A DNA stretch of 64,000 nucleotides from Bacillus sp. Bos-x628 (GTDB taxonomy: Bacteria; Bacillota; Bacilli; Bacillales; Bacillaceae). The notes below the pieces were generated by a model. That model was given only the letters and a program-made list of their open reading frames with translations. It was not told where the DNA came from and did no database searches. Location: assembly GCF_040500475.1 (NCBI RefSeq), contig NZ_CP159358.1, forward strand, positions 186,001-250,000, written 5' to 3'. The position numbers and the translations under genes were made by a program. This document shows, in pieces, positions 50,858-60,932 of this stretch (position 1 is the stretch's first letter; each line of letters begins with the position of its first letter).

Positions 50858-51741
50858 TGAATAGTAAAATGACTGATCGTTTTGCCACGTTGATCTTTGG
50901 ATTATGTGCCGCCATTATTACGGCGATTCTTGTTGGTTTGTTTTCTTACATTATTATCAACGGTGCAAAAGAATTAAATATTGATTTCCTGACAACTCGT
51001 TCAAGTGCGATTGGTTCTGGCGGAGGGATTCGGGATCAGCTATTTAACTCATTTTACATCTTGATCATCACGATGCTAATCACAGTGCCGCTTGGTGTTG
51101 GTGGCGGTGTCTATATGGCAGAATATGCACCTCAAAATAAAGTGACCGATTTTATTCGTACATGTATTGAGGTTCTGTCGTCACTGCCATCCATTGTCAT
51201 TGGAATGTTTGGTTTGCTGTTGTTTGTTAATTTAACAGGTTGGGGTTATACGATCATTGGGGGAGCTCTTGCACTAACCGTCTTTAACTTACCAGTGATG
51301 GTGAGGGTTACAGAGGATGCACTTCGTTCAGTGCCGCAAGACCAAAAGGAAGCATCACTTGCGCTAGGTGTGACGAAGTGGCATACGGTCAAGACCGTTC
51401 TTATTCCTGGAGCGATTCCTTCTATTATCACTGGCGCTATTTTAGCATCTGGAAGAGTTTTTGGTGAGGCGGCTGCACTTCTTTTTACAGCAGGTCTGAC
51501 AACGCCCCGACTTGATTTTACGAACTGGAGTCCTTTTTCAGATACATCACCACTCAATATTTTTAGACCGGCAGAAACACTTGCTGTTCATATATGGAGT
51601 GTGAATACACAAGGCATCATTCCAGATGCAGAGGCCATTGCAAATGGTGCATCGGCAGTGCTCGTGCTGTCTGTACTAATCTTTAACTTATTAGCTAGAT
51701 GGCTTGGTTCATTTATTCATAAGAAGCTTACGTCAAAATAA
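50857..51741 (+). CDS. pstA: Phosphate ABC transporter permease PstA
   Basis: PstA (294 aa) is the partner permease of PstC. Six membrane helices are evident and the EAA-type loop reads [15 protein letters not shown] near residue 167. The conserved GPS-like [13 protein letters not shown] segment lies near residue 82. It overlaps pstC by one base and is followed after 23 bp by pstB1. Confidence 0.95.
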   Translation: MNSKMTDRFATLIFGLCAAIITAILVGLFSYIIINGAKELNIDFLTTRSSAIGSGGGIRDQLFNSFYILIITMLITVPLGVGGGVYMAEYAPQNKVTDFIRTCIEVLSSLPSIVIGMFGLLLFVNLTGWGYTIIGGALALTVFNLPVMVRVTEDALRSVPQDQKEASLALGVTKWHTVKTVLIPGAIPSIITGAILASGRVFGEAAALLFTAGLTTPRLDFTNWSPFSDTSPLNIFRPAETLAVHIWSVNTQGIIPDAEAIANGASAVLVLSVLIFNLLARWLGSFIHKKLTSK

Positions 51742-51764
51742 ATGGAGAGAGGTGTGAAGGGGAT

Positions 51765-52577
51765 ATGGTTCAAATGCTCGCAGAAAAAAAAGAGATTGCA
51801 GCAAAAAAGGCTCCACTTCAAGCGGAACATATTTTACAGGTGCAGGATTTAAGCATTTATTATGGTGAGAAAAAAGCGGTGAATCAGATTTCATTTGAGA
51901 TTGAAAAGAACGCCATCACTGCATTAATCGGACCATCAGGTTGTGGGAAATCAACGTTTTTACGTAGCATCAACCGGATGAACGACCTCATTCCAGGGGC
52001 AAGAAGTGAAGGGGCGATCATGTACGAAGGGTTAAATATTCTGGATGAACGCATTAATGTGGTGAACTTAAGGAGAGAAATCGGGATGGTGTTTCAAAAA
52101 CCAAACCCATTTCCTAAATCAATCTACAATAACATTACCCATGCATTAAAATATGCTGGTGAAAAAAGAAAATCAGTGCTTGATGATGCTGTGGAGGAAA
52201 GCTTAACAAAAGCCGCATTATGGGATGAAGTGAAAGATCGTTTGCACCGTTCTGCATTATCACTATCGGGCGGTCAGCAGCAACGTCTATGTATTGCACG
52301 GACTCTTGCGATGAAGCCTAGTGTGCTTCTATTAGATGAACCAGCTTCTGCTCTTGATCCAATCTCAAATGCAAAGATTGAAGAGCTTTTAACAGAATTG
52401 AAAAATGAATATTCGATCGTTATTGTGACACACAACATGCAACAGGCTTTACGTGTGTCGGATCATACTGCCTTTTTCCTTAATGGTGATCTAGTGGAAT
52501 ATGATGTTACAGAAAATATCTTTACACGTCCAAAACAGCAAAAAACAGAAGACTATATCAATGGTAGATTTGGATAA
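51765..52577 (+). CDS. pstBA: Phosphate ABC transporter ATPase PstB1
   Basis: PstB1 (270 aa) is one of two paralogous ATPases in this operon. Walker [10 protein letters not shown] lies near residue 59, the signature LSGGQQQRL near 167, and Walker [12 protein letters not shown] follows. The DEPASALD motif differs from the usual PTSALD found in PstB2. A longer N-terminus of about 25 residues precedes the ABC domain. A moderate AAGGGG site precedes the ATG. Confidence 0.94.
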   Translation: MVQMLAEKKEIAAKKAPLQAEHILQVQDLSIYYGEKKAVNQISFEIEKNAITALIGPSGCGKSTFLRSINRMNDLIPGARSEGAIMYEGLNILDERINVVNLRREIGMVFQKPNPFPKSIYNNITHALKYAGEKRKSVLDDAVEESLTKAALWDEVKDRLHRSALSLSGGQQQRLCIARTLAMKPSVLLLDEPASALDPISNAKIEELLTELKNEYSIVIVTHNMQQALRVSDHTAFFLNGDLVEYDVTENIFTRPKQQKTEDYINGRFG

Positions 52578-52591
52578 GGCGGGTGAGTTTG

Positions 52592-53377
52592 ATGAATGCA
52601 GCAGTTGCAACTGAACCAGTAGCAAAAGAGGTTTTTCGCGTCAATGATATGAACCTTTGGTATGGTCAGCATCATGCACTAAAACATATTGACTTAACCA
52701 TCAGGGAGCATGAAGTCACAGCTATTATTGGTCCTTCAGGTTGCGGGAAGTCCACTTTTATTAAAACATTAAACCTCATGGTCAAGACAGTGCCAGGTGT
52801 GAAAATCACAGGTGAGATGATGTATAACGGTCAAAATATTTTAAAAGGCCGTGTAGATTTAGTCGATTTACGTAAAAACGTAGGAATGGTGTTCCAAAAG
52901 GGAAATCCTTTTCCGCAATCTATCTTCGATAATGTTGTATATGGCCCAAGAATCCATGGAGTCAAGAGCAAACAGCAGTTGAAAGAGATAGCTGAGAAGG
53001 CACTTCGGGATGTCGCACTTTGGGATGAAGTGAAAGATCGTCTAAGTGCTCCTGCATTAGGTCTTTCTGGTGGACAGCAGCAGCGTCTATGTATCGCAAG
53101 AGCGATTGCCACAAGTCCAGACATCTTATTAATGGATGAACCGACGTCGGCGCTCGATCCTGTTTCGACATTAAAGATTGAAGAATTGATTATGAAACTC
53201 AAGGAGAAGTATACAATCGCTATTGTCACGCACAATATGCAGCAGGCGGCAAGGGTTTCAGATCGAACAGCCTTTTTCTTCATGGGAGAGCTTATTGAGG
53301 TCAATGACACGAATGTGATGTTCTCAGAGCCTAACGATCAAAGAACAAATGATTATATATCTGGACGATTTGGTTAA
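52592..53377 (+). CDS. pstBB: Phosphate ABC transporter ATPase PstB2
   Basis: PstB2 (261 aa) is the second Pst ATPase, with Walker [10 protein letters not shown] near residue 48, signature LSGGQQQRL near 154, and DEPTSALD. Starts at GTG 52583 and ATG 52592 are both open; ATG is preferred because the site GGCGGGTGA overlaps the GTG. It shares about half its residues with PstB1, consistent with an old duplication that is also present in B. subtilis. It ends at a strong terminator. Confidence 0.94.
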   Translation: MNAAVATEPVAKEVFRVNDMNLWYGQHHALKHIDLTIREHEVTAIIGPSGCGKSTFIKTLNLMVKTVPGVKITGEMMYNGQNILKGRVDLVDLRKNVGMVFQKGNPFPQSIFDNVVYGPRIHGVKSKQQLKEIAEKALRDVALWDEVKDRLSAPALGLSGGQQQRLCIARAIATSPDILLMDEPTSALDPVSTLKIEELIMKLKEKYTIAIVTHNMQQAARVSDRTAFFFMGELIEVNDTNVMFSEPNDQRTNDYISGRFG

Positions 53378-53414
53378 AAAATCCCCTGGAGGTCAATGCC
53401 GCCAGGGGATTTCT
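53377..53414. terminator. Terminator between pstB2 and yqzC
   Basis: AAATCCCCTGG and CCAGGGGATTT pair around a 13-nt loop. A-rich and T-rich flanks on opposite sides suit both converging transcripts. Confidence 0.9.
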
Positions 53415-53418
53415 GTTG

Positions 53419-53916
53419 TTATTTTGTTAAGGCTTTAACAATTTGTTTGAACGTCATACCTGTTTTTAAATTGAATTTGCCTGCTCGAATTTCTTTATGA
53501 TAGCCTGCATCAATCACGTAATCATTAAAATCTTTAGACGAGTTAATGATTCCCTCTTTTTCAAGCATGTCTGAAACATCACTTGTGCTCATGCCATTTT
53601 TAATCACGACTTTTATGGATTTGCCTTTTTGCTTGTCCGCTGTTTGGTCACTCTTTGCATCACCGTCTTCACTTGCTTTCAGCGCTTTTTCTTTATAATC
53701 AAGAAGCTGCTGATAGGTATCACGGCTTACAGATACCTCTTTTTTTGAATCTAAATAGCTTTTTACATCAGCTTCTGTGACTTTAGCTGCAAGTGTTTCT
53801 TTTGTTGTCGTGTCCGCTTCTGCTTCATCTTTTCCAGTAAGGAAAAATACGATTGCAAGAACACCTGTTGCAAGGATCATACCTGCTGCAAAAGTTTGGA
53901 TGCTTTTTTTCGTCAT
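53419..53916 (-). CDS. yqzC: Membrane-anchored MltG-like domain protein YqzC
   Basis: YqzC (165 aa) has one N-terminal membrane helix (about 8-26), a charged Lys/Asp/Glu-rich linker (about 30-100), and a C-terminal LysM/MltG-N-like domain (KVVIKNGMSTSDVSDMLEKE near 102, ending RAGKFNLKTGMTFKQIVKAL). In full-length MltG this domain precedes the lytic transglycosylase core; that core is absent here, so it is not an enzyme on its own. Its start overlaps the yqzD end by 4 bp on the minus strand. The function is unknown. Confidence 0.82.
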   Translation of the reverse strand: MTKKSIQTFAAGMILATGVLAIVFFLTGKDEAEADTTTKETLAAKVTEADVKSYLDSKKEVSVSRDTYQQLLDYKEKALKASEDGDAKSDQTADKQKGKSIKVVIKNGMSTSDVSDMLEKEGIINSSKDFNDYVIDAGYHKEIRAGKFNLKTGMTFKQIVKALTK

Positions 53917-54260
53917 ACAAGCACCTTCTCGTTATCTTTAATGATCATGTTGACATCTTCTACAGATACATGCTCTGCCTTGGCAATCGCCTCAGGCGAC
54001 ATGCCATTTTGATGTTTAGAAATAATTTGTCTTGCAATGGATGGATCAATTTCTGATTGTTTGCGGACAACAATATTTGTTTCAAGCAATTCTTCTTCAA
54101 GGACCTTCATTTTCTTTTTCAGTTTATAGATTTCTTGCATTGCAGATAGTTGAAGTGTTTCAAGTTCCTGCTCTACTTCTTTAATCGGCTCTCTTTGAAA
54201 ATATGAGAATGCGATCAGTATGATACTGACAACAAGCAATCCGATAATTGCAATTTCCAT
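53913..54260 (-). CDS. yqzD: Membrane-anchored coiled-coil protein with HTH-like tail, YqzD
   Basis: YqzD (115 aa) starts with one membrane helix (EIAIIGLLVVSIILIAFSYF), then a long coiled coil (about 25-65, ELETLQLSAMQEIYKLKKKM). The C-terminus resembles a helix-turn-helix (ARQIISKHQNGMSPEAIAKA then VSVEDVNMIIKDNEK). The tail would face the cytoplasm. ATG 54260 is preferred over the adjacent 54263 because AAAGGTGA is better spaced to it. The stop overlaps the yqzC start, so the pair is co-translated. No function is established. Confidence 0.8.
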   Translation of the reverse strand: MEIAIIGLLVVSIILIAFSYFQREPIKEVEQELETLQLSAMQEIYKLKKKMKVLEEELLETNIVVRKQSEIDPSIARQIISKHQNGMSPEAIAKAEHVSVEDVNMIIKDNEKVLV

Positions 54261-54510
54261 CATTCATCACCTTTTATTCATATTTTAATGCTGAAAGCCA
54301 AAAAAGCCTTACATGATTGTTTCAGACAGTTTTCGACCCTTCTTTTTTATACCATAAAAAAGCTCGTTTCAAAAGGAATTGCTGAAGAAAATCACCTTTT
54401 TTTCATCATTTTTCTTTTTATATGTAAAACGAGTATGAAAACTTTGCTTGCTGTCAAAATAAAAGAAGCCTGACGGATTAAAAAAGGCTGTGGATAGAAG
54501 AGGGATTCTC

Positions 54511-54588
54511 ATGTATACAGTACGACAAAAAATGAGGTTTTATAGGGGAGCTGACGATCTTTCATCAAATGAAAGATCATTGCTATAA
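54511..54588 (+). CDS. Possible 25-residue small ORF
   Basis: The frame MYTVRQKMRFYRGADDLSSN and five further residues starts with ATG preceded by AGAGGG at about 8 nt. The product is hydrophilic and basic at the N-terminus, with no domain. A perfect 10-bp inverted repeat lies inside it, so the DNA may matter more than the protein. I do not recognise it. Conservation of frame in relatives is needed to credit it. Confidence 0.25.
   Translation: MYTVRQKMRFYRGADDLSSNERSLL
54556..54578. repeat. Perfect palindrome GATCTTTCAT-CAA-ATGAAAGATC
   Basis: Ten-base arms are exact complements with a 3-nt loop. No T-tract follows on either strand, so it is not an intrinsic terminator. It could be an operator, a cruciform or an RNA hairpin. 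Confidence 0.7.
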
Positions 54589-54646
54589 GGGAAAGGTCGA
54601 AAATTGAAATTGATGAAAAAACATTCTAGCATTCCTAGGCTAGAAG

Positions 54647-54655
54647 TGGTATTAT
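54647..54655 (+). promoter_or_regulatory. Candidate extended -10 promoter for rpmGA
   Basis: TGGTATTAT fits the TGnTATAAT extended -10 form, 45 bp before rpmGA. The -35 (TAGCAT) is weak and lies within a CTAGC-N8-GCTAG repeat (54626-54643). Confidence 0.5.
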
Positions 54656-54684
54656 AGTTAAGTCTGAATGTGAATTGATTTTAG

Positions 54685-54849
<165 letters not shown>

Positions 54850-54879
54850 GCAGCAGGGGGATTTTCCTGCTGTTTTTTT
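54850..54879 (+). terminator. Terminator of rpmGA
   Basis: CAGCAGG and CCTGCTG pair around an 8-nt loop and are followed by T7. Confidence 0.9.
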
Positions 54880-54899
54880 CATAATGGGAGATGATCAGT

Positions 54900-55472
54900 G
54901 TGAAAAAAGAGCTGAGGCTTCAAACATTAGCAATGCTTGACCAACTGAGTTCTGAGGAGTTTGAGCGTAAAACGGCGTCTCTTTATAAGCATTTGTTTCA
55001 ATTAACGGCATGGAATCAGGCAAAGACTATCGGTCTGACCATGTCAAGAGGAAGAGAAGTGCCAACAGGGCCTCTGATCGAAACGGCTTGGCAGGAGGGA
55101 AAAACAGTTTGTGTGCCGACTTGTTTCCCAGCAAATAAGCAAATGACGTTTTATGAGTATACGCCGCAAACAAAGATGAATTCCAGTTATTTTGGACTAA
55201 TGGAACCAGATCCAAGTGTCTCAACTGCTGTCGACAAGACAGCGATTGATTTGATGATCGTACCTGGCGTATGTTTTGATCAAAAAGGCTATCGTATAGG
55301 TTATGGAGGCGGTTACTATGACCGCTATTTACTTGATTATCAAGGCGTAACGCTTGCTATCTGCCTTTCTGTCCAACAAATTGAACATGTCCCGATTGAA
55401 GACCACGATATTCCAGTGTCACTCATTGTCAGTGAAAAAGGCGCACATGTTACAACGTTATATGAAAAGTAA
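54900..55472 (+). CDS. yqgN: 5-formyltetrahydrofolate cyclo-ligase YqgN
   Basis: This 190-residue enzyme converts 5-formyl-THF to 5,10-methenyl-THF with ATP. The N-terminal KKELRLQTLAMLDQLS, the central LMIVPGVCFDQKGYRIGYGG and the GGGYYDRYL motif near residue 140 are characteristic. The frame also opens at ATG 54891, but the GGGAG site would abut it; GTG 54900 is better spaced and gives the family start. A terminator follows. Confidence 0.93.
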   Translation: MKKELRLQTLAMLDQLSSEEFERKTASLYKHLFQLTAWNQAKTIGLTMSRGREVPTGPLIETAWQEGKTVCVPTCFPANKQMTFYEYTPQTKMNSSYFGLMEPDPSVSTAVDKTAIDLMIVPGVCFDQKGYRIGYGGGYYDRYLLDYQGVTLAICLSVQQIEHVPIEDHDIPVSLIVSEKGAHVTTLYEK

Positions 55473-55474
55473 TG

Positions 55475-55510
55475 AAGTCCGCTCCTTGTACATGAAGAGC
55501 GGGCTTTTTA
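55475..55510 (+). terminator. Terminator of yqgN
   Basis: AGTCCGCTC and GAGCGGGCT pair around a 12-nt loop, followed by TTTTT. Confidence 0.85.
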
Positions 55511-55681
55511 CGTGGAGAAGGGATAAATCAGCCTTTTTGTGCCATAGGACATTCAAAACAATGAAATGTTGCAGATCGTTTCTCAATGAATGATACATAG
55601 TCATATTCAATCCTTAAAATAGTATGTTCATGCATAAACAAATCCTATTTAAGCCACGATACGAACATAGGAGGGAATGAC

Positions 55682-55855
55682 ATGAATAAAATGATTTGGA
55701 GCATTGTGTTCACACTGTTTGCGCTCGTCGTTGTACAAAACCGCTATAGACTGATGAATTTGGTCTTAGGCCAAGATCAGGTGCGGCATTTTTTAATTAA
55801 ATCGTTGATGAAAATTCCATATTTCCGGACGAAATTTATTCACCAAGCATTCTAA
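55682..55855 (+). CDS. yqgO: Small YqgO-like protein
   Basis: This 57-residue ORF begins MNKMIWSIVFTLFALVVVQN, so it has an N-terminal membrane segment followed by a basic tail (HFLIKSLMKIPYFRTKFIHQ). A strong TAGGAGGG site lies 8 nt upstream of the ATG. Position between yqgN and gluP and size match B. subtilis yqgO. No function is known. The frame is too short for routine ORF finders but signals and terminator support it. Confidence 0.8.
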   Translation: MNKMIWSIVFTLFALVVVQNRYRLMNLVLGQDQVRHFLIKSLMKIPYFRTKFIHQAF

Positions 55856-55881
55856 TCCCGCAAAAGCCGGGATTTTTTTGT
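55855..55881 (+). terminator. Terminator of yqgO
   Basis: ATCCCG and CGGGAT pair around CAAAAGC, followed by T7. Confidence 0.85.
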
Positions 55882-55941
55882 TCAGAAATGCGTGTGAGAA
55901 AGATTCTTGTTATAATAATGTAAAAAATGGAGCGCGAATAA

Positions 55942-57471
55942 ATGAATGCAATAGATAGTTTATTTTGGCGAGTAGTTGATGAATTAAGAGAAAAAGGATA
56001 TGAGATGATCCAAAGTCCTTATCCTGAGGAAGAGATTTTTTTTGAAGCGCCGCGAAACACGGGATACGATCTCATTCGTCTATATAGAAAAGATGTGAAC
56101 TTTAGACAGGAGATTGTTCGTGATATACAAGAGCAGTCGCATCGAATGAATCAACTGAGAGAATCGATGCGTAAGCGGTCTCTTCATCTTTTGCAACTTC
56201 AGTTCACCTCTGAATATCCAGTAGATGATTGGCAAGATTTAAATGGTCAGCCGCGTAAAGACCATCAGGTAACGATTACCCCAGTTTTACTGGATGAGAC
56301 CATATTTAAACATGATGTAAATGAGCTGAAGAAATGGTTAAATACTTCACTTTCAATTGATGTAGACCAAGTGAATAAAGATACAGCTGAAGATGTGATG
56401 CGCCTCAAAATGGAGGTACTTCAAGCGTTTGAAGTACAACAAAAACAGCGTGAACAAGAACTGGCTGTTTTTCAAAATGGCAGACCGATATTCACTTACA
56501 TGTTCATTGCGATTCAAGTCGTCATGTTTCTGCTGCTTGAGCTATCGGGAGGGAGTACAAATACGGCAACATTGACAGCATTTGGTGCTAAAAATAATGC
56601 GCTTATCTTAGATGGTGAATGGTGGCGTCTCATCACACCTATGTTTCTGCACATTGGTCTCACGCATTTGCTGTTTAATACATTTGCCCTCTGGTCTGTT
56701 GGAGCGGCAGTTGAGAAAATCTATGGTTCAGGAAGATTTTTGATCATCTACTTGATTTCTGGCATATTTGGTACAATTGCTAGTTTTGTGTTTAACACGG
56801 CGATTGCTGCTGGTGCATCAGGAGCAATCTTTGGCTGTTTAGGGGCTTTGCTATATTTAACGATCTCTAACCGTCAGCTTTTCTTTCGCACGATGGGAAC
56901 GAACATCATTGTCATTATTCTGATCAATTTGGGAATAGGTTTCACCGTATCAGGGATTGATAATGCTGGACATCTTGGGGGGCTAGTTGGCGGATTTTTA
57001 GCTGCTTTAGCTGTTCGTCTGCCTAAACAGGCTCATCCTGTCAAAATGGTTCTTGCCAGCGTACTTCTTGTGTTGATTGGTGCTTTTGGGTTTTATACAG
57101 GACTTCATTCTGATGATCAAAAGGAGGCAGCCGCAACAAGTGAAGCAGCCAGTTTATTTGATCAGAAGAACTATCGTGAGGCAAGTAAACGGCTCTCACA
57201 ATATGTAGATCAAAAGAACGCATCCGCCGAAGCACTTCATCTTTATGCACTGTCTGAAGCACAGCTTGGTCATCTTGAAAGGGCCATACATTACTTGGAA
57301 AAGTCGCTTAAAAAAGATCCCAATGAACCTAATAAACTGTATCATTTGTCATTATTGTACGCAGAAGCAGGAGATGCAAGAAATGCAGAAGATCAGATTG
57401 AAGAGGCTCTAAAACAAGACCCTCACAATAAGCAATTCCTAAAACTAAAACAATATATTGAAACACGTTGA
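55942..57471 (+). CDS. gluP: Rhomboid protease GluP with TPR domain
   Basis: GluP (509 aa) is an intramembrane serine protease. A soluble cytoplasmic domain of about 175 residues precedes six or seven membrane helices. The catalytic Ser lies in GASGAIFG (about residue 293) and the His in NAGHLGG (about 344), the rhomboid dyad. The C-terminal third (about 400-505) has tetratricopeptide repeats (SEAQLGHLERAIHYLEKSLK). B. subtilis GluP cleaves membrane substrates such as MgtE. The ribosome site (TGGAGCG) is moderate. yqgQ and glcK follow. Confidence 0.94.
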   Translation: MNAIDSLFWRVVDELREKGYEMIQSPYPEEEIFFEAPRNTGYDLIRLYRKDVNFRQEIVRDIQEQSHRMNQLRESMRKRSLHLLQLQFTSEYPVDDWQDLNGQPRKDHQVTITPVLLDETIFKHDVNELKKWLNTSLSIDVDQVNKDTAEDVMRLKMEVLQAFEVQQKQREQELAVFQNGRPIFTYMFIAIQVVMFLLLELSGGSTNTATLTAFGAKNNALILDGEWWRLITPMFLHIGLTHLLFNTFALWSVGAAVEKIYGSGRFLIIYLISGIFGTIASFVFNTAIAAGASGAIFGCLGALLYLTISNRQLFFRTMGTNIIVIILINLGIGFTVSGIDNAGHLGGLVGGFLAALAVRLPKQAHPVKMVLASVLLVLIGAFGFYTGLHSDDQKEAAATSEAASLFDQKNYREASKRLSQYVDQKNASAEALHLYALSEAQLGHLERAIHYLEKSLKKDPNEPNKLYHLSLLYAEAGDARNAEDQIEEALKQDPHNKQFLKLKQYIETR

Positions 57472-57540
57472 ATAACTTGACTGAAAGCGGATTTATGAAT
57501 ACGCTTATCCTATCTCTTTATTAAAGAAATGGTGAAGATG

Positions 57541-57744
57541 ATGAAAACGTTATATGATGTACAGCAACTGCTCATGAGATTTGGAAATTATGTATATTTC
57601 GGAGACCGTGAAGTGGAATTAGAGTTTATGGCTGATGAATTGAAGGAAATGTACACAAATGGAATCATTGACCGTACAGAATGGTCTAGTGCAATGACAG
57701 TCCTTCAAATGGAACTGGCTAAATTGAATAGTAGAACAATGTGA
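57541..57744 (+). CDS. yqgQ: Small conserved protein YqgQ
   Basis: YqgQ (67 aa) is a small helical protein (DUF910) found between gluP and glcK in Bacillus. The sequence [20 protein letters not shown] and the acidic helix [14 protein letters not shown] are characteristic; the family forms three-helix bundles with possible nucleic acid binding. Several in-frame starts exist (57529, 57538, 57541); ATG 57541 is best spaced to GGTGA. glcK starts 13 bp after its stop. A weak promoter-like TTGACT-N17-TACGCT lies at 57477-57505. Confidence 0.87.
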   Translation: MKTLYDVQQLLMRFGNYVYFGDREVELEFMADELKEMYTNGIIDRTEWSSAMTVLQMELAKLNSRTM

Positions 57745-57757
57745 AGGTGGTTGGCTT

Positions 57758-58711
57758 ATGACAGGGGATTGGTTTGTAGGAGTTGATCTTGGGGGGACTA
57801 CCATTAAGCTTGCGTTTATCAATGTCTATGGTGAAATTCAGCATAAGTGGGAAATCCTTACGGATAAAACTGGGCAGACAATCACAGTGGATATTGCAAA
57901 ATCGATTGATCATAAACTCATTGAGATCAGTATGCCGAAATCATCCCTCATCGGCATAGGAATGGGAGCACCTGGTCCAGTAGATAAAGTATCAGGAATT
58001 GTCTATAAAACAACGAATCTTGGCTGGACAAACTATCCCTTGAAAGACCATTTGGAGGCGGAAACTGGATTACCATCTGTCATTGAAAATGATGCCAATA
58101 TTGCCGCACTCGGTGAAATGTGGAAAGGTGCTGGAGATGGAGCCAAAAATATTCTAATGGTCACGTTAGGCACTGGCGTCGGTGGTGGTATTATTGTGAA
58201 CGGAGAAGTCGTTCAAGGTGAAACGGGTGCTGGCGGAGAAATTGGACATATATGCGCAGTGCCATTTCAGGGAGCGCCGTGTAATTGCGGGAGAACAGGT
58301 TGTATAGAAACCATTGCATCTGCAACCGGTATTGTGAGGCTTACAAAGGAAATGTTAGAAACAAACCAGCATATGTCTTCACTTAGTTCATTCTCCTCGC
58401 TGACAGCAAAGGATGTGTTTGAGGCGGCAAATAGGGGGGATGACCTTGCAATGCGTGTCGTTGATGAAGTAACGGCACATCTTGGTCTTGTACTAGCTAA
58501 TCTAGCCAGTGCCTTAAACCCAACGAAAATCGTCATCGGCGGCGGTGTATCTAAAGCAGGAGAGCTTCTCCGCAGTAAAGTAGAGCGCGTAGTGAAACAT
58601 CATGCATTTCCTCCTTGTGCAGAGGATGTCGAGGTGGTCATTGCATCACTTGGTAATGATGCAGGAGTCATTGGCGGTGCATGGATGGCAAAAAACAAAT
58701 GGCTGTCTTGA
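57758..58711 (+). CDS. glcK: ROK-family glucokinase GlcK
   Basis: GlcK (317 aa) phosphorylates glucose with ATP. The N-terminal ATP-binding motif [14 protein letters not shown] is near residue 8. The ROK zinc-binding motif CNCGRTGC is near residue 175, and the sugar-binding GGEIGH is just upstream. The catalytic Asp is in [10 protein letters not shown] near 108. The start lies just after yqgQ, with AAGGTGG upstream. It belongs to the gluP-yqgQ-glcK unit. Confidence 0.95.
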   Translation: MTGDWFVGVDLGGTTIKLAFINVYGEIQHKWEILTDKTGQTITVDIAKSIDHKLIEISMPKSSLIGIGMGAPGPVDKVSGIVYKTTNLGWTNYPLKDHLEAETGLPSVIENDANIAALGEMWKGAGDGAKNILMVTLGTGVGGGIIVNGEVVQGETGAGGEIGHICAVPFQGAPCNCGRTGCIETIASATGIVRLTKEMLETNQHMSSLSSFSSLTAKDVFEAANRGDDLAMRVVDEVTAHLGLVLANLASALNPTKIVIGGGVSKAGELLRSKVERVVKHHAFPPCAEDVEVVIASLGNDAGVIGGAWMAKNKWLS

Positions 58712-58811
58712 ATGAAAATGTCAAAATGATGTCATTTTTTTAAAAAAGCGATTGATCGGCATTAAAATGAATGTTTAGCATATTCATAAGTTTGTCACGG
58801 GAAAAATGACA

Positions 58812-58840
58812 TTGATTTTCCATAACAGACAGGATAAGAT
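58812..58840 (+). promoter_or_regulatory. Candidate SigA promoter for yqgS
   Basis: TTGATT (58812-58817) and TAAGAT (58835-58840) have a 17-bp spacer, about 80 bp upstream of yqgS. Confidence 0.55.
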
Positions 58841-58922
58841 ATACTTTAGTTATTTTTGTAAAAGCGCCAGTAATTAGGGGATGTCATTAACCTGTGTGCG
58901 TTTTTAGCATAAGGAGGTTACA

Positions 58923-60845
58923 ATGCGAAAGAAAAGATTAAAGTCGATTTCATTTTTACTGATTGCGACATTGTTTATGTGGGTCAAAACCTACGTCGTC
59001 TATAAATCTAGTTTTAATATCAAAATTGAAAATTTCATGCAGGAGTTTATCCTGTTTATTAACCCCCTTAGCTTTCTCTTGTTTATCTTCGGTATCGGTT
59101 TATTTTTCAAAGAAAAAAATCGTAATCGATACATTATCGTGACTAGTTTTATCTTGACATTGATTTTGTTAGCCAACATTGTATTTTATCGATTTTATAG
59201 TGATTTTCTTACCATCCCCGTCCTATTTCAAACAAACAACATGGGTGACCTCGGGTCAAGTATTACCTCTTTAATTGAACCAGTCGATTTTCTGATGTTC
59301 GTTGATATCATCATTTTCATTTGGCTATATAAAAGACAGCCATCTTTTAGAACGGATCTCACGATTTCACGAAAGGAACGAGCAGCCTATTATTTATTTG
59401 TTGCAGCCACTTTCTTTTTTAACCTTGGTTTAGCTGAAATGGAGAGACCGGAGCTGTTAACTCGATCATTTGACCGTGAAATGCTTGTGAAAAATATTAG
59501 TTTATACAATTTCCATATTTATGATGGTGTGTTGCAGTCAAAGCAGTCTGCACAAAGGGCGCTTGCTGACAGCAATAGTTTAACTGAAATTGAGAACTAT
59601 GTGAGGGCAAATAAAGTAGACCGCAATGAAAAGACTTTTGGGCAAGCAAAAGGACGGAATGTCATTCTCGTTTCACTTGAATCTACCCAAAGCTTTGTTA
59701 TAAATGAAAAACTAAATGGAAAAGAAATTACGCCATTTCTGAACAAATTAATTAAAAAAAGCTACAACTTTAATAATTTCTATCATCAAACAGGTCAGGG
59801 GAAAACATCTGATTCTGAGTTTATCGTTGATAATTCCCTATATCCACTTGGAAGAGGTGCTGTGTTTTTCACAAATCCAAGTAATGAGTACACAGCAACA
59901 CCTGAGCTGTTAAAGGATGAAGGTTATCATTCATCTGTGATTCATGCGAATAACAAAAGCTTCTGGAACCGTGATTTGATCTATGATAGTTTTGGCTATG
60001 ACAAGTTCTTTGATATTAAATCATTTGATGTGAATGATGAGAACTCTGTCGGCTGGGGATTAAAGGATGTTCCGTTTTTCGAGCAGTCAGTTGAATTAAT
60101 GAAATCTATCCCGCAGCCTTTCTATACGAGATTGATTACATTAACCAATCACTTCCCATTTGATCTGGATGAAGAAGATAAACTCATTGATGAATATGAT
60201 TCAACGAGCAAAACGTTAAACAAATATTTCCCTACCGTCCGTTATCAAGATGAAGCGCTAAAACGTTTCTTTAAAAAGATGAAGGAAGCTGGTTTATACG
60301 ATAACTCCATTTTTGTTTTATATGGGGATCATTACGGCATTTCAGAAAATCATAACGAAGCAATGGGGCAATTCTTAAACAAAGAAATCACACCATTTGA
60401 AGAAGTACAACTTCAAAAAGTGCCGTTTATTATACACATACCAGGTATTACAGATCAACATCCTAAAGAAATTGATACGGTCGGAGGTCAGGTTGATATC
60501 CGTCCAACTGTGCTGAATCTTCTAGGGATTGATACAAGTAACCAGATTCAATTTGGTCAAGACTTGTTATCAAAAGATACAAATGATTTCACAGTACTTC
60601 GTGATGGAAGCTTTATTACGAAGGATAGTATTTTTACAGATGGTGTTTGCTACAATAAAGAAACTGGAGAGCCGAGAGATGATGAGTCTGTTTGTAAGCC
60701 ATATGAAGAAAAAGCAAAGCAGGAGCTTCAATTCTCTGATCAAATTATCTATGGAGACCTTCTAAGATTTTATGAACATGACAGGCTGGGGGACCATTCA
60801 CCATCCAAAAATAAAGGTGAACAAAAGCTAAAAAAAGCGTCCTGA
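58923..60845 (+). CDS. yqgS: Lipoteichoic acid synthase paralogue YqgS
   Basis: YqgS (640 aa) is an LtaS-type glycerol-phosphate transferase, active on phosphatidylglycerol at the outer membrane face. Five N-terminal membrane helices span about residues 8-200. The extracellular sulfatase-like domain begins at [15 protein letters not shown]; the catalytic Thr lies in GKTSDSEF (about 295) and the metal-binding His in YGDHYGIS. In B. subtilis the sister proteins LtaS, YfnI, YvgJ and YqgS share the work, and YqgS functions in sporulation. AAGGAGG precedes the ATG. Confidence 0.93.
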   Translation: MRKKRLKSISFLLIATLFMWVKTYVVYKSSFNIKIENFMQEFILFINPLSFLLFIFGIGLFFKEKNRNRYIIVTSFILTLILLANIVFYRFYSDFLTIPVLFQTNNMGDLGSSITSLIEPVDFLMFVDIIIFIWLYKRQPSFRTDLTISRKERAAYYLFVAATFFFNLGLAEMERPELLTRSFDREMLVKNISLYNFHIYDGVLQSKQSAQRALADSNSLTEIENYVRANKVDRNEKTFGQAKGRNVILVSLESTQSFVINEKLNGKEITPFLNKLIKKSYNFNNFYHQTGQGKTSDSEFIVDNSLYPLGRGAVFFTNPSNEYTATPELLKDEGYHSSVIHANNKSFWNRDLIYDSFGYDKFFDIKSFDVNDENSVGWGLKDVPFFEQSVELMKSIPQPFYTRLITLTNHFPFDLDEEDKLIDEYDSTSKTLNKYFPTVRYQDEALKRFFKKMKEAGLYDNSIFVLYGDHYGISENHNEAMGQFLNKEITPFEEVQLQKVPFIIHIPGITDQHPKEIDTVGGQVDIRPTVLNLLGIDTSNQIQFGQDLLSKDTNDFTVLRDGSFITKDSIFTDGVCYNKETGEPRDDESVCKPYEEKAKQELQFSDQIIYGDLLRFYEHDRLGDHSPSKNKGEQKLKKAS

Positions 60846-60851
60846 AACATA

Positions 60852-60892
60852 CAAAAACCTCTGCTTATTCTTGAGCAAGAGGTTTTCTTTTT
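60852..60892 (+). terminator. Terminator of yqgS
   Basis: AAAACCTCT and AGAGGTTTT pair across an extended loop that can itself pair (GCTTA/TGAGC), followed by CTTTTTT. Confidence 0.82.
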
Positions 60893-60932
60893 TCACATGC
60901 TGCTTCATATAGTATGAGCAGGAGGGATATAG

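Noticed and set aside
52831..53310. 159-residue open frame antisense to pstB2
   Set aside because: It is a mirror of a well-supported ABC ATPase gene, with no ribosome site and Ser/Cys-rich composition typical of shadow frames.
51765..53377. Two adjacent PstB genes as a recent duplication artefact
   Set aside because: The two proteins differ widely (DEPASALD versus DEPTSALD, different N-termini) and B. subtilis has the same pair, so this is an old paralogy.
54288..54473. 61-codon frame in the yqzD-rpmGA gap
   Set aside because: No ribosome site, Phe/Lys-rich composition of AT-rich DNA and overlap with the yqzD promoter region.
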